A stretch of 64,000 nucleotides of DNA from Ciona savignyi (lineage: Eukaryota > Chordata > Ascidiacea > Phlebobranchia > Cionidae): contig CH003086.1 of NCBI GenBank assembly GCA_000149265.1, positions 299,303-363,302 of the forward strand, in the 5' to 3' direction. Shown here piece by piece: positions 14,352-29,300 of the stretch. Position numbers and translations under genes: made by a program. How positions within the stretch are numbered: the first letter of the stretch is position 1; each line of letters starts with the position of its first letter. Below the pieces are notes generated by a model that was given only the letters and a program-made list of their open reading frames with translations, was not told where the DNA came from and ran no database searches.

Positions 14352-17300
14352 ATGGAATGCACTATGGCCTTCTTGCTTTTGTTAATAACTGTGCAATATA
14401 CCTCGGGCCAAACATCAAGTTCTCTCGCAGGTTAGACTGTTTTATTATAATTAATGCTAATTATTTATGGGTCGGTAGTAATTCTTTTCAATTGTAAATC
14501 TTTAGCAAGTATCTGATAATTAAAACCTATGTTTGTCGAGTTGAATCTACAACCTCGAAAACTGTTTAGCTCATAGTTCGGAATCGAAAACTACTTTTGC
14601 AGGACATTATCACTCACACCCGCGCATAACATGTATTATGTTGCTGAATGATTTATATCTTTCGTGAGTGTCGATTTTTTTGGTAATTGCTTTTAGGACA
14701 GTTCACTTTAAAGAACACTATAAAGAAATTTTGTGTAAGAGGCGACCACATAGCTTGGTAGATTAGTGCGTCGCTATTCACCCGAATGGGTTACATATTC
14801 GAAACTGGTCGCTATCTATAGTCGGTTGTCTCCTTTGGCAAGGTACTTAACTGACATTGTCTGAACCCCAGCTGATTAATGGGTTCTACCAATTGAAAAA
14901 TGTGAATCATACACAACACACTGCAATAGCTCCGGTAACCCGACAAATGGCGTGAGATGATCTGACGATTGTCCGTGTGTTAACTCCCATGGTTTTCCCA
15001 TTTACGGGAATAAATATGAATATCCTACCCTAGGGACCTGTCTCCAAAGCTAAGTTAAGCAACTTATAAATTTAACAATAACGACTTCTTTAATTCGACA
15101 AAATATATGATATGATTTATACGTGGTAATATTTTTATTTCAATTAGGCTTGTCCAGTTGCCACTGCAAAATACCGTTGCCTCAACGTGAGTCATGCTTA
15201 AGTGGAGGGGAATTAGAAAGTGATCAATGCAGAACAAGTGGTTGTTGTAGCTCATCGCCGCTCCTGCCGGCTTACCTAAATACCCTGAGATGTTACGTTC
15301 CTAAAGGTAACTTAAATATATATGGGCCCCATTCGAAAAAAATGGGACACATTGTTTTTGTCCGTTATTGGACAGGCATCGCATGTCGCCCTGACATCTA
15401 CCAGGGGGAATAATGGAATCGTAATAAAACTTTGTCATTTGTTAGAAAACATTCTCTAGATATGCAGAAACCAAAAGTTTGGGTGATATATCCAGGGGAA
15501 TTCCCCTGGGACGTTAAAAATCAAAACGGTATTTTTTTTAAATAAATGGCTTTTTTGAGCATAGCGCATGAACGGCTGCTCCAAGTTAAATCAGATTTCT
15601 TGGAATGTAATAGCATGTTGCCCCGACATCTACCAGAAGCAGTAATGGAATCGCAATGAAACTTTGTCATTTGTTAAACAACATAGTCTGGATATGCAGA
15701 AACTAAAATTTTGGGTGATAAATCTTGGGGAATACCACTGGGACGTTAAAAACCAAAATGGTATTTTTTATAAAAAAAAAAAATTAGCATAGCGCTTGAA
15801 AGGCTGCTCCAATTTTATTTGAATTTGGTAGAATATTGGACCGTTAGTCACTTTTGTAAAAAAGAAACAAAACATTTATTTAGGGTAATTTCTTTAAAAA
15901 CGAAGATTTATTCCTGAGATTGTGACAGGAATGGCATGTTGCCACGACATCTACCAGAGGGGCTAATGCAAACCCAATGAAACTTTGTCATTTGTTAGAC
16001 AACATGGCGTAGATTTGCAGAAATAAATGTTTTGGGTAATGAATTATAGGTGATTCCCCTGAGACTCTAAAAAACGGTACATTTCTTAATAATTAGCTTC
16101 TTTTGAGCATAGCTAGCGCTAGAACAGCTGCTCTCATTTAAATCAAATTTGGTGAATGTCAGTGCGGTAGCCGCCACTAAACCCTAAAAATTATGATTTG
16201 TTTCCAAATCAGGATTTTGACAGGCATGCCATATCGTCACGACATCTCCAGCAAGGAGTTGTCAAATCGGATTAAAACTTTAAGAATTGTTAGATAAAAT
16301 GACCAAGATATGGAATAACACATGTATGTACTAAACCCAGGGAAATTCCACGAAGCCATGAAAAATTTATCGGGAGGTTTTGTGAATTTAGCTTTATTTT
16401 ACTACAGCGCTTGACAAGAGGCTTCAATTTGAAAAACATTTGTGGCCAAATGTTCGGAAATCTATAAACACAATGATTGTTTTTAACTACACATGGAAAA
16501 GAAGTTTGGTTTGATAACCATGGGACCCATACGTGTATGCTTGCAGAAACAAAACAATGGCAATCCGGTTGAAACTTTCAAACTAAATACTCGGTATATA
16601 AACTACAACAAACGTGGTTAGGGACCCTGATCGCATAAATATATATAGCATACAAATTGTGTTTTAAAAATAGTGGTGGTTAAACACATGGTTGACACTC
16701 TCTAGTTATATTTGGTTTCGAATGTTTGCACTGTTTTCTGTTAACGGACATTAAAATAAAACAAAGAGTCATATTAATAAAAGTTATTTAACTAAATTGC
16801 CGATTTTCATTAGTTTTTTTTGCAAAGATAAAACATTCACAACCTCATTTTTTTAAATTATTCAATAACCATCTACTTTTGGAAGTAATAACTGACCATA
16901 GCAACTAAACCAATACATTAATTTGCGCAATGCCATTTGTAAACGGCTGCAGTAGTTAGTTGTTAAGTATCATTTAAACTCAATGCTGTGCTATGTATAT
17001 AAATATATACATATATACGTTGTGCTTCGAGTATTTTCCTACCCAAAGGATTTAAGTTTCAGAACAATGTAGAAAATTTAATTGTTGACAATGCTTAATC
17101 CACGATGATATCTAATCTGTTTAGCGTCTTGTTCCGGCCAGTGTGAGGTGTCACCATACCGACGGGTTCCTTGTGGTTTATGGTCAGGCGGAAGTAGCCA
17201 GTGTAGTGCAGCTGGATGTTGCTACGATCGGAGGATGTTCCCATATTGCTTCTACCCAGTGGATGCCATTCCAAGAATACTTAATACAGGTTTGTTCGAG

Positions 17301-20300
17301 CGTTTATCTGCTTTCAAAATATAGTCCGTGTTTCGGCACCTAGAATCTTAAACAGGTGATCTAAAAAAGTCATGCAAACAACGATTTAGGCCTTATTAGA
17401 TGCAATGTAACTACAAGAAAAGTGTGTAAAGTGTATGTATCTTTTGATTTTAGTCCCGCCGACTACGATCTCGTTTCCTACCACATTAACCCCGATAGAA
17501 ATGATACCTGATGGACCCAATATAACTTTTTTCGACCCTGTCAGCACACACTTTGTCACTGTGGACTGCAGACTGACGAATACAAGAGAGCAATGCGGTC
17601 TGATCAACATTGAAAGGTAAAACACAATAAGAGTTTAAACTTTATCATCAGTTATACTGTATAACTGTATTGATCTAATGTAAACACCATGAAACCATGT
17701 GTAGCTCTCATTTGCCGTGACATGTAAATATTGTTTATCTATAACCATGTGTGATAAAGGGAGGAATGTTTGATAAGATCATGTTGCTGGAATGCACAAG
17801 CAGGATCGCCATCGTGTTTCAGATCTGTTTCAAACACGGAAATCAGCAACGAAAGTTCAGGTTGGGTCTGCGTTATGAGAATTTGCTCTAACAATATCTC
17901 CACTTTAGGAATCGATTGATCATTATATATTTTGGACGAACAATTACTCATTTGTGGCTGCATTTGTAACTTTCATATATATGTATATCTACACAATTTT
18001 GAAACAAATAGTTCAATCTTGCATCGTTTCGTTCGTCGTAATTTCAATTCAAAATTTCGAACTTGATGTTGTTTTGCGCCTAAAAGATAGTGGTCCCAGA
18101 ACCCTGTTCTAACGGCCAATCGTAAGACCTGTCTGCCTTAGTCTACGATGTACAAAACGCAATTACAATAAAGCGTTTCACAAAATAAAAAATATTACTA
18201 AAAACTACAAAAGCCGTTAACCAATTCGTTTGCGTTACTTAATAACACTCAGCGTATTCAACATGTAATACTCAATAAAACTAAACAGCTTACTCGATAC
18301 GAACAATCATTAAAAATACGATCCGACTGTTAGGATGCACAACGAGAACTAACTCTTTAGGTCCATTCGGAACGGACAACGATAAAAGCGCGCAAACAAA
18401 CAGTGCGAATAACTAATTGTTCGTGCGGGTGGGAACGGATAGAACGCCTGAAGAGGTGTAACTTACGAACACCGTGAATAAAGATAAGTGCAACGTGACA
18501 CAAATAAGGTGGAAAAGTTCTAAAAATATAACACATAAAACCAAAACAACAATAATCCCAAAACATCACATTAACCAATCCATTACAATATCCTAAATTC
18601 TAAATAACTCGGTCTTTTGAGCTTTTCAAGCATCATAGAAAGTTGATTTAGAAATATAACAATTTTAAACATTATTAGCTCAGGCTTTGAATCTTGGTGC
18701 GCAGCTGCAACACGAGTTGAACTCCAACGAAGTTGATGAATTAGAAACCATTGTTGACTCTGCACCCATGAAGACGTACCACTATGGGAATTTTTCTGTG
18801 ATATTGGAATGTCCAAGAAGAAACAGGACTGACAGAAATAACATGACTTTATGCAGAACCAACAAACGGTGAAGCAGAAACTGTAATTTTTTTAAAAACG
18901 AAAATATATATTTTTCTAATATTGCAGGATGGAATGTCTGGATAGATCGTGCTGCTGGGGAGAAGGGACTTGTTTTGTTCCTGCAACTTCATTTCATGAA
19001 TCTAATATTGAAGAAATCTTTTCCGATGGTTGGTACAAAATGGGGACAGAATATCATTAGGGTCTGGATGACTAAATTGGTTTTTGCTTCACAGTTTCTC
19101 TACTCCCTGCGTTCTCGGATGCGAACTATTGGCTTCCATCTAAGATTAACTTGCGCATTGTATTGGATGAAGATCAGGACTTCAAGGTATCCTGCACAAC
19201 GAGTGCTATCACACTTCAGTGTGGTATACCAAACATTTCTCGGTGAGCATGTGCGTGATAAAACCTTCATCTCGTGGTTCTTAATTTCTTATATGTTTTT
19301 TTGGTTTTAAAATGTTAACCCCTTTTAGCATGCTTAAACGCAGTGTTCAATAATTACCAACAGTAGTCATTAACCTTTCAATTAAAGGCAGATAACTTAC
19401 GGTTCTAACAATAGCAGTTGGCCTTTTCATTTATTGTTCAGATTGTGCGTCTTTGTGCGTTTTTTGATACCATCAACATCTAAATACACGTTTTAGACGA
19501 CAGTGCATTGCACTAGGGTGTTGCTGGAAACCTATCTACAGTATATCGGAGGAAAGTAATCATGTGGTGTGCTCGTTACCTTCAATAATAAGAAGAAACG
19601 ACAAACGCCCACCGGGTAAGTTTAAGTTTAGTTTACTTTAACTAATAAATTTCTTATTCATTTGATGGATTACTCTTTTCTCAGTCATTGGCACTGATTG
19701 GACGCAATGGGCAAACTGGGGTGCTTGTGTTGCTCGATCCCCGTGTTCAAACTCTGGTGTCCGTCGACGCACGCGTAACTGTTTGAAGGAAAATTCGACT
19801 CGGCAGTTTTGCTCTGGACCTGAGGTTGAATCTCAAATGTGCGAAGATGCGACAGTGTGCTTGGTTACAGTTTGGTCAGAATGGACCGAATGGTCGGCTT
19901 GCAACAATACATGTGGGGTGGGTTTCTCAACTCGGGAGAAATTTTGCAGATCAAGAAATGGTAAGATTTTTTAAAATGATTTAGTCATATATGGTCGTTT
20001 TAAGGTAATTTTATTCATTTATAGTAGAGTTAAGTTAATTTTGTAATTATAAACATAAATTTGTACATTATATTTCAGACAGTTCGGTCGACGATGAACG
20101 ATGTCAAGGAATCCTGGCAGATATGGCGGCACTATCCGCACAAACTGAGATAAAGCAATGTAACATAGGTATATGCGACAATTGGTCGAATTGGAGTATG
20201 TTTTTGCAGTGTGATGCACCGTGCCGATCGAGAGGAAATGAAACACACACACGAAGATGCCTTGATGTGCATAATAATAATGAACAAAGTAATTTATGTA

Positions 20301-23300
20301 AACAAAAACAAGTAAGATGCAACGGCCCCTCAGTTTGCCCACCGACTTGGAATAAATGGCAGCAGTGGTCAGCTTGTTCTGAAACATGCACCAACGGAAC
20401 GAGGACAAGAAAAAGATTTTGTAAAAATGAAAACGGCATAATAGTTTCCCGTGGTGAATGTACAGGATCTGATGAAGAAAACGAAGCGTGCAACAGGCAA
20501 TTATGTTTGGAATGGGGGGAATGGGATTTAATCAATGGATGTAACGCGGAATGCGAGAAAAACGGAACACAGCAATTTATAAAAAGTTGCCTTAATCCCA
20601 GAGGATTTATTAGTGTGGAATCTTGCTACACAAAATTCGAGCATTGCATTGGCCCACTATGCCATGGTAATTGGGGTTCTTGGTATAGTTGGTCACGGTG
20701 CCGGAAAAATTGTGGGCCTTCATATAAATCTAGAAAAAGAGATTGCTATGTGAAAACAACAATTCAAGATGATGTTTCCCGTTGCAGGTTTGCACAGCCC
20801 AACAACGAAACCATAAACGAGACAGAAACCGTAGAATGTAATAAAGACTTGTGTCCGGAATGGAGTGCTTGGTTTAGCAACAATGATTGTAATGCACCGT
20901 GCAGAGGTATTGGCATTCAAACGATGTCAAAGCGATGCTTAAGTGGTAATATCACGACAATTAATATGGCTGCACATGATTTGGGCTGTTCTTACAGGGT
21001 TGCAGCCTGTAAAGGCGCACCTACATGCCAACCGTCTTGGAATAACTGGCAAAATTGGTCTCGTTGTTCAGAAAGCTGCACAGTCGGAGAGAGAAAGCGA
21101 CAAAGAACTTGCCAAGACGAGTTTGGGAATACTGTGTCATCAGACCAGTGCTTTGACGATGTTGGTGAACAACAAGTCGAAGTATGCCAACAGGATTTGT
21201 GTTTACAATGGGGGAATTGGGAGCTAATCGGTGGATGTAACGCTGATTGTGAAGAAAATGGAACACAGGAATATAGAAAATTGTGTCTTAATCCTGAAAC
21301 ATTTATCAGCGACAATGAAACCTGTTTCAAGAAATTAGAAATGTGTATCGGTTCGCTATGTCCTGGTATGTGGGGTTCATGGCTAAGTTGGTCACAATGT
21401 GGTGATAATTGCGGACCCTCAAACAAATCCAGAACAAGGAATTGTTATGTAAAGGATGTGGTGATACATGACGTGACTAGATGTGTTAATACGTCTGACA
21501 ATGTTATGGATACCGATGCAAGTCCATGCAACGAGAATTTGTGCCCTGAATGGAGTGGTTGGATGGATCGCAATGACTGTAATGCACCTTGTAGAGGATC
21601 AGGTGAACAGACCAGATATAAAACTTGTCTTGATCAAAAGTGGGTAGCAGAAAACGGCGAGACGTTGTCCTTACACGAATCTGTTTGTTATAGAGACGTT
21701 GAGCCTTGCGTTGGCTTACCAATATGTCCTCCATCGTGGAATGATTGGCAGCAGTGGTCAGCTTGTTCTGAAACATGCACCAATGGCACGAGAATTAGGG
21801 AACGATCTTGCACAAACGAAAACGGTACAATGGTTTTCGATGAAGAATGCGTTGGTGACAATCAAGAAACCGAACCATGCAATGTAAATTTATGTTTGGA
21901 ATGGGGAGGTTGGGAGTTAATCGGTGGATGTAACGCTGATTGTGAAGAAAATGGAACACAGGAATATAGAAAATTGTGTCTTAATCCTGAAACATTTATC
22001 AGCGACAATGAAATTTGTTTCAGGAAATTAGAAATGTGTATCGGTCCGCTATGTCCTGGTATGTGGGGTTCATGGCTAAGTTGGTCACAATGTGGTGATA
22101 ATTGCGGACCCTCCAACAAATCCAGAACAAGGAATTGTTTCGTTAAAAATGTGCTGACGCATGAACTATCCAGGTGCGTGAATATTGAAAATGCTACCCA
22201 AGAAATAGAAAAATCCTCATGCAACGAGCATATGTGCTCAGAATGGAGTGACTGGTTAGATAATGACGACTGTACTGCCCCATGCAAAAGCGTAGGAAAC
22301 CGCACAAGGTCTCGAGTATGTTTGGACAGTGACGGTAGTGGAGATGTCAAGTTCTCGGACCAATTATTGGTAGGCCTAAGTCATGAACTATCATGTTTAC
22401 AAGACTCTAGGTCATGTGATGGTCCTCCGATATGTCCACCATCTTGGTCGGCATGGCAAATGTGGTCGCTCTGCTCACAAACGTGCTCCAATGGTACGAG
22501 GAATAGAGAGAGGTCGTGTAATAACGAAAATGGAACTTTGGTTTCTCCAAACGATTGCGACGGGGCAATCGGATATAAAGAGTTTCGGCCGTGTAACATG
22601 GATTTATGCTTAGAATGGGGAGTCTGGAAGTTAAGTGGTGCGTGTAACGCAGACTGTGAGGAAAACGGCACACAAGAACATACACGATTCTGTCTTAGCC
22701 CTCTTGGCTTGATAAGCAATGATAATACGTGCTATAAGAAATTCGAATCATGTACTGGTCCACAATGTCTTGGCGTCTGGGGTTCGTGGCTCAGTTGGTC
22801 AGAATGTGGCAATAATTGTGGACCTTCCACAAAAACCAGATCAAGAAGTTGTTTTGTAAAGTCAATCCCAACTGACGATGTTTCACGCTGTACTGCCGAT
22901 AGCGATTTCTCGGAATATGATGTGTCCTCTTGTAATGAGAACCTTTGCTCAGAATGGAGTGATTGGATTGATAATAGTGACTGTAATGCATCTTGTCGAG
23001 GACATGGAAATCAAACTAGGTCTAGAACTTGTCTTGGAAACAATCAAGAACAAAATAACGTGTCATCTATAGTTGTTCACGACACAAGCTGTTTTTATGA
23101 GGTTGAGCCTTGCGTTGGTTTGCCAATCTGTCCTCCATCGTGGAATGATTGGCAGCAGTGGTCAGCTTGTTCTAAAACATGCACCAATGGCACGAGAATT
23201 AGGGAACGATCTTGCACAAACGAAAACGGTACAATGGTTTTCGATGAAGAATGCGTTGGTGACAATCAAGAAACCGAACCATGCAATGTAAATTTATGTT

Positions 23301-26300
23301 TGGAATGGGGAGGTTGGGAGATAATCGGTGGATGTAACGCTGATTGTGAAGAAAATGGAACACAGGAATATAGAAAATTGTGTCTTAATCCAGAAACATT
23401 TATCAGCGACAATGAAACCTGTTTCAAGAAATTAGAAATATGTATCGGTTCGCTATGTCCTGGTATGTGGGGTTCATGGCTAAGTTGGTCACAATGTGGT
23501 AATAGTTGCGGACCCTCCAACAAATCCAGAACAAGGAATTGTTACGTTAAAGATGTGCTGACGCATGAACTATCCAGGTGCGTGAATATTGAAAATTCTA
23601 CCCAAGAAATAGAAAAATCCTCATGCAACGAACATATGTGCTCAGAATGGAGTGACTGGTTAGATAATGACGACTGTACTGCCCCATGCAAAAGCGTAGG
23701 AAACCGCACAAGGTCTCGAGTATGTTTGGACAATGACGGTAGTGGAGATTTTAAGTTCTCGGACCAATTATTGGTAAGTCATGAACTATCATGTTTACAA
23801 GACTCTAGGTCATGTGTTGGTCCTCCGATATGTCCACCATCTTGGTCGGCATGGCAAATGTGGTCGCTATGCTCACAAACGTGCTCGCAATGGTACGAGA
23901 AATAGAGAGAGGTCGTGTAATAACGAAAATGGAACTTTGGTTTCTCCAAACGATTGCGACGGGGCAATCGGATATAAAGAGTTTCGACCGTGTAACATGG
24001 ATTTATGCTTAGAATGGGGAGTCTGGAAGTTAAGTGGTGCGTGTAACGCAGACTGTGAGGAAAACGGCACACAAGAACACACACGATTCTGCCTTAGCCC
24101 TCTTGGCTTGATAAGCAATCACTAATACGTGCTATAAGAAATTCGAATCATGTACTGGTCCACAATGTCCTGGCGTGTGGAGTTCGTGGCTCAGTTGGTC
24201 AGAATGTGGCAATAATTGTGGACCTTCTACAAAAACCAGATCAAGAAGTTGTTTTGTAAAGTCAATCCCAACTGACGATGTTTCACGCTGTACTGCCGAT
24301 AGCGATTTCTCGGAATATGATGTGTCCTCTTGTAATGAGAACCTTTGCTCAGAATGGAGTGATTGGATTGATAATAGTGATTGTAATGCATCTTGTCGAG
24401 GACATGGAAATCAAACTAGGTCTAGAACTTGTCTTGGAAACAATCAAGAACAAAATAACGTGTCATCTATAGTTGTTCACGACACAAGCTGTTTTTATGA
24501 GGTTGAGCCTTGCGTTGGTTTGCCAATCTGTCCTCCATCGTGGAATGATTGGCAGCAGTGGTCAGCTTGTTCTGAAACATGCACCAATGGCACGAGAATA
24601 CGACAGAGGGGTTGTTTAAATGAAAACGGAACAAACATTCCACATGAAGAATGCCATGGTGATAATCAAGAAATCGAAGCATGTAACTTGGATTTATGCT
24701 TAGCGTTGAGTGAGTGGAACGTAGATGGTGGATGTAACGCAGAATGTGAGGAAACTGGCACACAAAAATTTATAAAGTCTTGTCTAAACCCATTGGGATT
24801 TTTGAACTCTTATGGGCCGTGTTACCAAAAGATTGAACCATGCACAGGTACGCCTTGTCCTGGTGTTTGGGGTTCGTGGTTCAGCTGGTCAGAATGCGGT
24901 AATAATTGTGGCCCTTCAAACAAATCCAGGACAAGGGGCTGTTATGTTAGGGAAATTTTAATGGAAAGTGAACGATGCCTGGATGAAAATCCCGATTCAA
25001 ACGAAATGGAAACGGTGGCTTGTAATGAAAACATGTGCCAAGAGTGGAGTGAATGGAATGAAAACAATGATTGCAATGCATCATGCAGGGGATATGGCAA
25101 CCAAACTAGATTTAAATTGTGTTTGGATCAAATGGGACCAGAAGAACATAGATTGTTACTAGATGAACATGATTCTTTCTGCTACCATAGTATTGTGCCT
25201 TGCACTGGTGTACCAATCTGTCCTCCGACATGGAGTGAATGGCAGCAGTGGTCGCGTTGTTTTGAAACATGCACCAATGGCACAAGAGTAAAAGAAAGAG
25301 TATGCAAAAATGAAAACGGGACACTTATTTCAAACGACGAATGTATTGGCGGTAACCAGGAAACTGAATCATGCAACATGGAATTATGTTTAAAATGGGG
25401 AGATTGGGTGTTGAATAACGATTGCAATGCAGAGTGTGAAAAAAATGGAACTAAGATGTATACAAAGTCTTGTAATAACCCTACAGGGTTTGTTAGCAAT
25501 GATGATGATACGTGCAATAAGAAAATAGTACCCTGCCTTGGTAACATTTGCCCTGGTTTGTGGGGATCTTGGTCTAGTTGGTCAGAATGCGTCGATGTGT
25601 GTGGTCCTTCAAATATATCGAGAACGAGGGACTGCTTTGTTAAAGGAATACAGATGCAAAATGTTTCACGGTGCTTAGAAACACACAACAATTCCACCGA
25701 AATACACATTACCTTATGCAATAAAGACCTTTGCCCGGAATGGAGTAATTGGATTGAAAATCATGATTGTAATGCGTCATGCAGGGGTTTAGGTAATCAA
25801 ACAAGATCTAAAGTATGTCTACATCAAAACTGGTTAGACGACCACGATGATTTACTAAATTTACACGACGAATTGTGTTTTCACAGCATAATACCGTGCG
25901 AAGGCGCAGCAATATGTCCACCTACTTGGAATGATTGGCAGGAGTGGTCAGTTTGTTCTGAAACATGCACCAATGGTACAAGAACACGAAATAGACTATG
26001 TTCAAATGAAAATGATACAATTATCTCACAGGAACAGTGCGATGGCTTTAACCAAGAAGAAGAACCATGCAACATGGATTTATGTTTAGAATGGGGAAAT
26101 TGGGAAATATATGGCGGATGTGACGCAGGATGTGAGGAAAATGGAACCCAGGAATATAGAAAAAACTGTATCAATCCAATAAACTTTATCAGTAAAAATG
26201 AGTCATGTTTCAAACGCTTAGAACAGTGCAATGGTTTGTTGTGTCCAGGTAATTGGGGCTCTTGGTTCAGCTGGTCACAATGCGGTGACGATTGTGGACC

Positions 26301-29300
26301 ATCAACTAAATCCAGAACTCGGGATTGTTACGTCAAAGAAGTACTAGTACAGAATTCATCAAGATGTTTAAACACACACAATGAGTTGAGTGAAATAGAT
26401 ACAATTGCTTGCAATGTTAACATGTGTTTAGAGTGGAGCGACTGGCACGACAACAATGATTGTAACGCACCATGCAGAGGTGTTGGGAATTACTCTGAAT
26501 CAAGGAAATGTCTTGATCAACGGTTGTCACTGTATGTACCTGAATCTTTTTGTAATGTGCGTACATTACCTTGCGTCGGCCCACCCATCTGCCCACCAAG
26601 TTGGACTGAATGGCAGCAATGGTCATCGTGTTCTAGATCATGCACCAATGGTACAAAAATTAAGGGAGCGGTATTGTGAAAATGAAAACGGATCTTTAGT
26701 TTTGCCCGACGAGTGTCATGGAACTGTTAGTAACGAAGAAATCGAAGCATGCAACACAGATTTATGTTTAGAATGGGGAGATTGGCAGTTAAATGGTGGA
26801 TGTACAGCAGAATGCGAGGAAAATGGGACCCAGGAATACAGAAAAAATTGTCTTCGCCCAGCAAATTTTGTTAGTCAAAATGAATCGTGCTTTACAAATT
26901 CAGAGCCATGCACAGGATCAGTTTGTCCTGCTAATTGGGGTCCTTGGTTCAGTTGGTCACAATGTGGCGATTCATGTGGACCTTCCTTTAAAGTTCGAAC
27001 ACGGGATTGCTATGTTAAAGAATTACGTGAGGAAAATATAACACGTTGCTTAGATACACACATCGGGTCAAGTGGTGTAAATATATCTAGTTGCAATGAA
27101 ATGCTATGTCCAGCCTGGAGCGACTGGTTTGATAGCAATAATTGCAACGCACCCTGCAGAGGGTCTGGTAATCAAACACGATATAAAACGTGCCTTGATG
27201 AAGAATGGTCAGCAAAAAACAGGCAGTTAACCATAGCCGACGAAAAATGTTTTGTGACTACAGTATCTTGCAATGGTGCTCCAATCTGTCCTCCCACTTG
27301 GAATGAATGGGGGCAGTGGTCTTCATGTTCTGAATCGTGCTCGAATGGAACAAGAACAAGACGGAGGACTTGTGGAAATGAAAATGGAACTTTGGTTGCT
27401 GCAAGTCATTGTACTGGTGCAGTGAAAGATAACGAAGTAGGAACATGCAACACTGATCTTTGTCGTAGGTGGGGCAATTGGGATTTTAGTAGTGCTTGTA
27501 ACGCAATGTGTGAGGAGAACGGAACCCGGGTTATCACCAGAGAATGCGAAACTGCCGATATCCCTACTGACGAGAGATGTTTCGTTGATACAGCATTATG
27601 CGTTGGTAAAAGGTGTCCAGGAACCTGGAGCTTGTGGCAGGGGTTGGTCTGAATGCTATGACAATTGTAGTCCTTCGTTCCAGAATCGTTCTCGAGAATG
27701 TATGGTAAGGAATATTGTTTCCCATGCATCTCGTTGTGAAAACGGATCCGCAGTTAGCGAGAAGCCGTGTAACGTACTCTTTTGTCGTGTCTGGAACGAG
27801 TGGTCTTCAACCGAATGCGCCGGGATATGTGGTTATACAGGCGTTATCCGTAGGACACGAAGCTGTAAATATGGCGAAAGTTCGGTTGATGGTGTTGAAC
27901 TGGGTGCCTCCATTTTGACTATGCCACCTAGTTGTTTCTTGCAAGAGATAAACTGTGTTCCTGAATGCTTTCCAGAATGGCGGCCATGGTCTGACTGGAG
28001 TCCATGCTCCGAATCGTGTTCCCCGGGTTCCACTGAAAGAACACGATCGTGCAGGTTTAATGAAACGACGGTCGACCCGTTTATTTGCGATAGGTATTAC
28101 TTAAGCGACGAGTTATTAGAGAGTGGCACATCCAGTATTCACCTTCAAACATTAAGAAACGGAAGCAAGCAGACCACAATGTGTAATACGGGGTTTTGCA
28201 TATCTTGGTCGCAGTGGAGTGTCGCCCAGTGTATGGCGGTATGTGATTTCCCAGGATTTCAGAGAAAGCGTCGATCGTGTAATTATGCGCTTACAAACCA
28301 AAACGTTGAAGACACGTCGACTCCGGTGAGGTGCCTTAGTCAACTATCACCATGTGTTGGGAAATGTGTTACTCGTTGGGGCGTATGGACTGCCTGGAGC
28401 TCTTGCAGCGAGTCGTGCGGAGTTGGAGTCAACATTCAGGTTGGTATAATTATGGGTGACATTTCGTACCGAAAGGAACGCATATTGTTTTTACATTAGG
28501 CTATTGTTTTTTTACTTATGTTTTTGCGTTACGCTTGGAAAAAAATAAAAGAGGAAAATAGAAAAAAGGAGGGAAAGTGCACGATTGAATAAAGATTGGG
28601 CATTACAGTTAGTGTTAAAGTTAGGTCTGAGATTATTGTTTGGGGCAAGGTTAGAATTAGTTTTCATAGTTTTGGTGATGAGTTTCCATCTTCATTCCTC
28701 TTTCCCTCCTTTTAGTGTTGTTCGTTACGCTTGTGGCAGGCATACTTTGTGAAGCTATTTTCGGCAACAAAAAGTTGTCGAACCCGGTTAAAAAATAGAA
28801 ATGTAGGTCGATAACTCAGCGTGCAGATTAAATTCGGGGGTTGGAATATCATTATCGGGGTTGGATATCATTATCCAAAAATGTTCATTATGCTAATAAT
28901 TATTTTTAAGTCTAAAGCAAAGAAATTTGTCTGCTACACTGCGCAGTTTGGTTCTTTAGCCAATTCTCAACTTTACCGCTTGCGGACATAGGTCTATGCT
29001 GGACAAAGATCGCGTATTCGTACGAAATATATGTAATGCGAAAACTGACCGAAATTACGAATGCACAAGCGTTTTGATTCTTTTCGTACGAATTACAAGA
29101 ATTTCCTATAGACGCTCATGCGTTTTCGCCAAGTAATATTAAGGTTGCACGTGTGAGAATTCTCCATGTTTTAACATTAGAGGTTTATGAAACTAGAATA
29201 TCCCAAGGTTTTGCATTTGGTGATTTCTTTACACAAGTAACTTAATTAAGTTTAAATGTACTGTTTGCAGACTCGACCATGCTACAAGAGTGGTCGAATT

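Noticed and set aside
20104-20535. Several long minus-strand frames across the TSR array (for example 20104-20535, 21862-22350, 25182-25721)
   Set aside because: They are shadows of the Cys/Trp-rich TSR codons, repeat with the same period as the array, and have no independent domain signal.
20340-27966. CRISPR-like regular repeat array
   Set aside because: The 700-bp periodicity is coding TSR duplication in a eukaryotic gene; there are no short repeats separated by unique spacers.
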